Assembly: GCA_003170295.1 (NCBI GenBank)
Contig: PNAJ01000077.1
Coordinates: forward strand, 1 to 64,000
Direction: 5' to 3'
DNA length: 64,000 nt
Source of the DNA: Bryobacterales bacterium
Lineage (GTDB): Bacteria > Acidobacteriota > Terriglobia > Bryobacterales > Bryobacteraceae
In this document: positions 60,196 to 64,000 of the stretch, one piece after another
Numbering within the stretch: position 1 is the stretch's first letter
How the letters are laid out: the number at the start of each line of letters is the position of its first letter
The notes under the pieces: model-generated
What the model was told of the DNA's origin: nothing
The model's input: only the letters and a program-made list of their open reading frames with translations
Databases searched by the model: none
Translations under genes and position numbers: made by a program

Positions 60196-61779
60196 GTGTT
60201 GCGGCCCGGCGTCTATCGCGTCGAAGTGAATGAAGCGGGCGATACCACCGTCATCACCGTCCGCGGCGGCGACGGCGAAACCACGGCCGACGGCAAGGCC
60301 GCTCCACTGCACGTCAACGAACAAGTCGTGATGAGAGGCGCCACCAATCCCAGCTACGATAGGCACCCCGCTCCCAGAACCGACGAGTTCGATGCCTGGG
60401 GCGCGGACCGCGATCGCCGCTCGGATTCCTCAGTCTCCGTAAGGTACGTCGCACCGGGCGTGGTCGGCGTCACCGATCTCGATGTAGCAGGTGCTTGGAG
60501 ACCGGCTCCGGTATACGGCAACGTCTGGTTCCCGCATACCGTGGTTGCCGACTGGGCTCCCTACCGCTTCGGCCACTGGGGCTTCGTCGCGCCGTGGGGA
60601 TGGACCTGGATTGACGACGCTCCCTGGGGCTATGCGCCGTTTCACTATGGACGGTGGGTCATGGTCGGCGGAGCCTGGGGCTGGGCGCCCGGACCCATCG
60701 CGGTTCGCGCCGTCTACGCGCCCGCGCTGGTTTCGTTTATCGGCGGCGTCGAAGTGGTCGGTGTAGTCGACCCGGTAAGCTGGGTCGCGTTGAGCTGGGG
60801 CGAGCCCTGGTATCCCAGCTTTGGCGTCAGCTACGGCTATTACAATAGCGTCAACCTCTGCGGCTCTATCTTCGGGGCGGGCATCATCGCCGGTGTGTGG
60901 GGCGGAGCGGCCGTCAACCTGGCATACGGGCACGATTACCGGGCCGTGAACGTGGTGGGACGCGACGGTTTCGCCGGTGGTCATGGCGTTGGACGCGAGT
61001 TCGCCCATCGCGATCGCTTCGGCGGCCATGCCTTCGATCATGCCGGATCGCGGCGCGAAGGCGTGCGCGGGATCGGAGCTTCGAGAGAAGGCCGGTTTGG
61101 TGGGCATGCTCCTCTGCGGGCAGGCAGCCATGGAATCCCTCCGCGCGGCGCCATGGGCCGGTCGGCGGTAACTCGCCATGAGCCCGGTGCGGCTGGACAT
61201 GGAGGTGGATTCCGCGGAGCGGGCGTCGCGGCGAAACATGGGCCGTCGGCCAACGCCGGACACGCCGGGTCGTTCAACCACGTAAGTAACAACGGACACG
61301 CTGTCGGCGCCCCGTCGCACAACAGCACTCCGGCTGGTGGATCGAAGGTCGGCAGTGCCGTAACACATAACACCACTCCCGCGGGCGGATCCAAGGCCGG
61401 CAGTGCGGTCACGCACAACACCACTCCGGCCGGTGGATCGAAGGTCGGCCGCGCGGTCACGCACAACACCACTCCTGCGGGTGCCTCGAAGGTGAGCAGT
61501 GCGAGCGCGGCAACGCATAGCACCACTCCGGCAGGTGGGAGCAAGTTAGGGAACACCAACCACTCCGGTATGGGCGGTGCTGGTGCAGGGAGCACGGGTC
61601 GGTCCGGTATCGGCGGCGCCGCGAGCGGTGTGGGCCGCTCTGGTTCGTCCGGTATCGGCAGCGCTGTGGGCGGCGTGGGCCACTCGACCCCATCCGGCGG
61701 CGGGGCGGCAGCCCGCGGACCAGTCGGAGGCGTAGGGCACGCCCCATCCGGCGGCGGCGCACCAACCCACAAGAAGTAG
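60193..61779 (+). CDS. 5'-truncated paralog of the FecR/DUF6600-like protein, Gly/His/Ser-rich tail
   Basis: About 528 residues from a GTG at 60193, with no clear ribosome site. It starts in the middle of the FecR domain (VLRPGVYRVEVNEAG) and has no signal peptide. The aromatic DUF6600-like repeats follow (WAPYRFGHWGFVAPWGWTWIDDAPWGYAPFHYGRW), then a Gly/His/Ser-rich tail that includes five near-identical units of the type HNTTPAGGSKVGSAVT. The paralogs at 57962 and here share about 65% of residues in the common part by eye. A promoter for this copy may come from the first gene; a pseudogene status is possible. Confidence 0.72.
   Translation: MVLRPGVYRVEVNEAGDTTVITVRGGDGETTADGKAAPLHVNEQVVMRGATNPSYDRHPAPRTDEFDAWGADRDRRSDSSVSVRYVAPGVVGVTDLDVAGAWRPAPVYGNVWFPHTVVADWAPYRFGHWGFVAPWGWTWIDDAPWGYAPFHYGRWVMVGGAWGWAPGPIAVRAVYAPALVSFIGGVEVVGVVDPVSWVALSWGEPWYPSFGVSYGYYNSVNLCGSIFGAGIIAGVWGGAAVNLAYGHDYRAVNVVGRDGFAGGHGVGREFAHRDRFGGHAFDHAGSRREGVRGIGASREGRFGGHAPLRAGSHGIPPRGAMGRSAVTRHEPGAAGHGGGFRGAGVAAKHGPSANAGHAGSFNHVSNNGHAVGAPSHNSTPAGGSKVGSAVTHNTTPAGGSKAGSAVTHNTTPAGGSKVGRAVTHNTTPAGASKVSSASAATHSTTPAGGSKLGNTNHSGMGGAGAGSTGRSGIGGAASGVGRSGSSGIGSAVGGVGHSTPSGGGAAARGPVGGVGHAPSGGGAPTHKK
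61330..61545 (+). repeat. Tandem coding repeat in the tail of the FecR-like paralog
   Basis: Units of 54 bases encode S/THNTTPAGGSKVGSAVT-like blocks; about five units run from SHNSTPAGGSKVG to THSTTPAGGSKLG. The nucleotide copies are nearly identical at many third positions, so expansion is recent. Copy number may vary between strains. Confidence 0.65.
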
Positions 61780-61798
61780 CAGTTTTGTTCGAGAAATC

Positions 61799-61820
61799 GG
61801 GGAGTGCTTCGGCACTCCCC
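61799..61820. terminator. Strong hairpin after the FecR-like paralog
   Basis: GGGGAGTGCTTCGGCACTCC followed by CC forms a 9-base stem closed by a TTCG tetraloop, an extremely stable structure, 20 bases after the TAG at 61777-61779. The following TGTTCTTGT is only weakly T-rich. It is very likely a transcription terminator or 3' end stabiliser. Confidence 0.65.
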
Positions 61821-61846
61821 TGTTCTTGTCCAGTAGCGCCCTAGTG

Positions 61847-61991
61847 GCCCGTCGCAGCCGGATCATTAGCATGTCCCCTCCTTTACAGTCGGGGTTCTGT
61901 GTCCGAAGGATCGCGCATATCCGGGATCGCCTCAGCGTTGACACCGAACCCCGACCGTGAGGGAGGGGATAACGATTTCACTGCGACGGGC
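61847..61991. repeat. 145-base nested foldback element
   Basis: Outer arms GCCCGTCGCAG (61847-61857) and CTGCGACGGGC (61981-61991) are perfect. Inner arms (61875-61897 and 61946-61968) pair CCCCTCC..GTCGGGGTTC with GAACCCCGAC..GGAGGGG. The loop of about 48 bases (61898-61945) has its own short pairs. The right flank (GATAACGATTTCA) together with the outer arm is found inverted at 192-217. Non-coding; function unknown. It sits between the FecR-like tail and the truncated dehydrogenase gene. Confidence 0.6.
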
Positions 61992-62027
61992 TAAAAGTGC
62001 CCCGTCTCCAGATCACACCGTTTGAAA

Positions 62028-62603
62028 TCAAACGACGCCGGGCACTACAACGGTAAACTCTAAAAATAAGTGAGGGTCCCCGCTGTGGGCGAGAACCGTG
62101 AATCCGCGGTCCCTCTGCACGTAGAGCTGGAACCATACGGAACCGGTCGCGGCCTTCGCGACATCTTCAACCTTTATCGAGGCGCTGCTCGAAAAACACA
62201 GCGTCGCCTTCGCGGCACCAGCCCCGCGCACCGATGCCAGATCGCCTTCCGGGTGAACGAAGCTCTGAGCGCCCGTGGGCGCGAGGACGATCGGAAACGG
62301 AAGCTCCTCGCCGAACAACTTCACGCGCGTGTCCACCTTGGAAACATCGACCAGAATGCGCGGCTTCAGGCGGATATGCTCGTAGGCTTCGTGATTCCAG
62401 CGCATGGTGATCTCGTCGGCGGACGCGCCCGTGATGCGCTCCCAGGCTCCATGCGAGATTTTTTTTTGCGCTTCGGCTTGAAAATCGAACAAGGAGAGCA
62501 GCGAGTCGAGACGGGCTCGTTCCTGCGCGCCCAGGCGCAGCGCGGTAAGGCCGAACGTCGCCGTGTCGGCATCAGCCGGATTAGATACTATGGATGGCCG
62601 CAT
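62028..62603 (-). pseudogene. Truncated FMN-dependent alpha-hydroxy-acid dehydrogenase
   Basis: The first 169 codons encode the start of a lactate/glycolate oxidase-like protein: FDFQAEAQKKISHGAWERITGAS, then PFPIVLAPTGAQSFVHPEGD, then SVWFQLYVQRDRGF. The family is 350-400 residues long and needs the later part with the catalytic His, Arg and the FMN phosphate site. Here homology stops near 62096 and an unrelated tail (VLAHSGDPHLFLEFTVVV) leads to a stop. The break is near the large foldback. The protein cannot form the full TIM barrel. Confidence 0.72.
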
Positions 62604-62695
62604 CGAGGTATTGGGGTTGCCTCACCGACAAACAAGTAGTAGACTAACCGAGTTGAGCCCAACAGGGGCTGATCTTTGTAATCTCGGAGCTCGTA

Positions 62696-62938
62696 ATGGC
62701 GAATACCCAGCCCGTGGCGGAGCATCCTTCCAACGGAAACCCATTTCGTCGGCTATGGCGGTTCATGGCGCGCCAGATCGTCGATGATGTTCCGGAAGAC
62801 GTCGCGATTTGCGAGTTCGACTGCCGCAAGGGACAGTGCATGCAGGACGAATGGGCGGTCTGCGAGCGAAGGAGTCGCAAGGGCAGCGGAGAGTTATTTC
62901 CTCCCCAGAAACCCCCTTCGAGCGCCGCCGGTCTGTAG
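62696..62938 (+). CDS. Small Cys-containing protein of unknown function
   Basis: 80 residues from the ATG after a possible GGAG (CTCGGAGCTCGTA). It has a basic helical start (NPFRRLWRFMARQIVDD) and a central Cys cluster (ICEFDCRKGQCMQDEWAVCERR) with C-x3-C-x4-C-x8-C spacing, which might hold a metal. It does not resemble ferredoxins. Short proteins like this are seen in Acidobacteria; no function is known. Divergent from the dehydrogenase fragment. Confidence 0.55.
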   Translation: MANTQPVAEHPSNGNPFRRLWRFMARQIVDDVPEDVAICEFDCRKGQCMQDEWAVCERRSRKGSGELFPPQKPPSSAAGL

Positions 62939-63011
62939 CTCTCGCTTCACCGCAGCCTGCCCCGATGTCTCTACACAGTGGATAATATAAGGTAGAGGTA
63001 CTTTTCCTTCC

Positions 63012-64000
63012 ATGAACAAGTGGCTGGTCGCGGGCGCTTTGGCGCTCATCGCGAGCTCGGTGATTTCTGCCGCCGAGCTGACGCGCCCCAAGGCTGGGAA
63101 AGTTGAAATCTTTCATCTCAAAGACATCAAGCCCGGCATGACCGGCACAGCTTGGACCGTCTTCGAGGGCATGGACCCCGAGCCTGTCCCTATCGAGATC
63201 GTCGGTGTGTGGAAAAACGGCAGCGGCCCGCGTCAGGACGTCATCCTCGCCAAAATGGGCGGGAAAGCCAAGATCACCAACGTCGCTGCGGGCATGTCCG
63301 GCAGTCCCGTATACATCGATGGAAAACTAGTGGGTGCAGTCGCTCTCCGCATGAGCGTTTTCTCGCCCGATGCCGTCTGCGGCATCACGCCCATTGAGCT
63401 CATGCTCGAAATTCCGGAGCTCGATCAATCGCGACCCATGGACGCGAAGACACCCGACAAGCCCGTCGCCAGTCGCGCCGCCGCGTCGTCGCCACCCATG
63501 ATGATGCCGATTGATACGCCGCTGGTTCTGTCCGGATTCTCCGCGCAGGCGATCAATGCGTTCTCGCCATTCTTCTCTCAAATGGGAATCACCGCGGTCC
63601 AAGGCGGCTCCGGCGCTGGACCTCTCACCGCGAAACCGGTTGCCGGATGGCGCGATTCGCTCAATCCCGGTGAAGCTGTCTCGGGCGTTCTCGTTTCGGG
63701 CGACATGTCGGCCACCGGCATGGGCACCGTCACTTATAACGACGGCAAAAAAGTTCTCGCCTTCGGCCATCCCTTCTTCAATCTCGGCCCTCTCGACATG
63801 CCGATGGCGAAAAGCGAAATCCTGATGGTCCTCAGTTCCGCGTTTCAGCCAACTAAATTCGGCAATGCCACCGGAGTGGTCGGCGCGCTGCGCCAGGATC
63901 GCTTCAGCGGCATCATGGGCGAGCTCGGCGCGGAGGCTCCGTTCATCCCGGTTCATCTCAACGTGCGATCGCTTTCGAGCTCAGGCGCGCCTCTCCATGA
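63012..64000 (+). CDS. Exported SpoIVB-like S55 peptidase-domain protein (partial at window end)
   Basis: At least 329 residues, running off the window. A signal peptide (MNKWLVAGALALIASSVISA) is followed by the S55 start LKDIKPGMTGTAWTVFEG and the active Ser motif GMSGSPVYIDGKLVGAV, near residue 100. Relatives include SpoIVB, a serine protease of sporulation, and many acidobacterial proteins with unknown targets. A second segment (GTVTYNDGKKVLAFGHPFF) also belongs to the family. Start: the ATG at 63012, preceded by TTTCCTTCC with no strong ribosome site. Confidence 0.85.
   Translation, partial: MNKWLVAGALALIASSVISAAELTRPKAGKVEIFHLKDIKPGMTGTAWTVFEGMDPEPVPIEIVGVWKNGSGPRQDVILAKMGGKAKITNVAAGMSGSPVYIDGKLVGAVALRMSVFSPDAVCGITPIELMLEIPELDQSRPMDAKTPDKPVASRAAASSPPMMMPIDTPLVLSGFSAQAINAFSPFFSQMGITAVQGGSGAGPLTAKPVAGWRDSLNPGEAVSGVLVSGDMSATGMGTVTYNDGKKVLAFGHPFFNLGPLDMPMAKSEILMVLSSAFQPTKFGNATGVVGALRQDRFSGIMGELGAEAPFIPVHLNVRSLSSSGAPLH

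Noticed and set aside
1-64000. tRNA or rRNA genes, transposases, prophage genes
   Set aside because: None was recognised on either strand; repeats exist without any recognisable mobilising enzyme in the window.

Overview
The window looks like a chromosomal segment from an Acidobacteria member of the Solibacter/Bryobacter type. The call rests on protein architecture, not on a marker gene. It carries an 841-residue FtsX-type permease of the acidobacterial duplicated orphan permease kind, a 1.2-kb-residue repeat protein with a C-terminus of the type described as Solibacter-specific (TIGR03437-like), a VWFA-related acidobacterial protein (TIGR03436-like), a DUF5818-like exported protein, an E2-E1 fused 2-oxoglutarate dehydrogenase (Kgd type), high G+C, and many short dispersed palindromic repeats. 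No rRNA, tRNA, CRISPR array, transposase or phage gene was found.

Layout. 1-326 is a cluster of foldback/dispersed repeats. 327-5450 (minus) holds an NRAMP-like transporter and a coupled set of an unknown gene, asnB and a GT4 glycosyltransferase. 5591-10377 (minus) holds the large permease, a secreted FG-GAP/VCBS protein and a secreted unknown. 10395-15141 (plus) is aldo/keto reductase, nfo, leuS and a Uma2-like nuclease, with overlapping ends. 15149-18658 (minus) is the giant secreted repeat protein. 18786-27745 (plus) runs from an ABC ATPase and clpC through TPR proteins and rnc to an exported-looking methyltransferase. 27747-28733 (minus) has a DUF5818-like protein and a RelE-type toxin-antitoxin pair. 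28777-32472 (plus) has a PHP-esterase fusion, a PfkB kinase and a rhomboid protease. 32531-34222 (minus) is a hybrid histidine kinase. 34583-38038 has a methyltransferase, a decayed glycosyltransferase and a PQQ-type beta-propeller protein. 38042-40760 (minus) is prfB (with a programmed frameshift), tsaC and a degenerate metallo-beta-lactamase-fold protein in one overlapping operon. 40785-48874 holds a VWFA protein, a GT87-like protein, a phosphoesterase, kgd, a second RelE/Phd pair and ssb. 48958-57811 holds a PQQ-type propeller, an M20 peptidase, a glucuronokinase-like GHMP kinase, dtd, nikR-acpS, a zinc-ribbon protein, vapBC and purA. 57962-61779 is a tandem pair of FecR/DUF6600-like exported proteins, the first interrupted by an in-frame TGA and the second lacking its 5' part. 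61799-64000 has a terminator hairpin, a large foldback, a truncated FMN dehydrogenase, a small Cys protein and a SpoIVB-like S55 protein running off the end.

The gene content is mostly housekeeping (leuS, nfo, rnc, clpC, prfB, tsaC, ssb, purA, acpS, dtd, kgd) mixed with secreted lineage-specific proteins. The most distinctive signal is the set of short palindromic repeat families (called A to D here). They fill the gaps and at several places run into reading frames: they supply part of a signal peptide (VCBS protein), a C-terminal tail (GT87-like protein), another C-terminal tail (methyltransferase at 34583), and mark the breakpoint of the truncated FecR paralog. Gene decay is also visible: a glycosyltransferase with an internal deletion, a truncated lactate-type dehydrogenase, a histidine kinase that has lost the end of its ATPase domain, and a likely one-base frameshift in the Uma2 gene.
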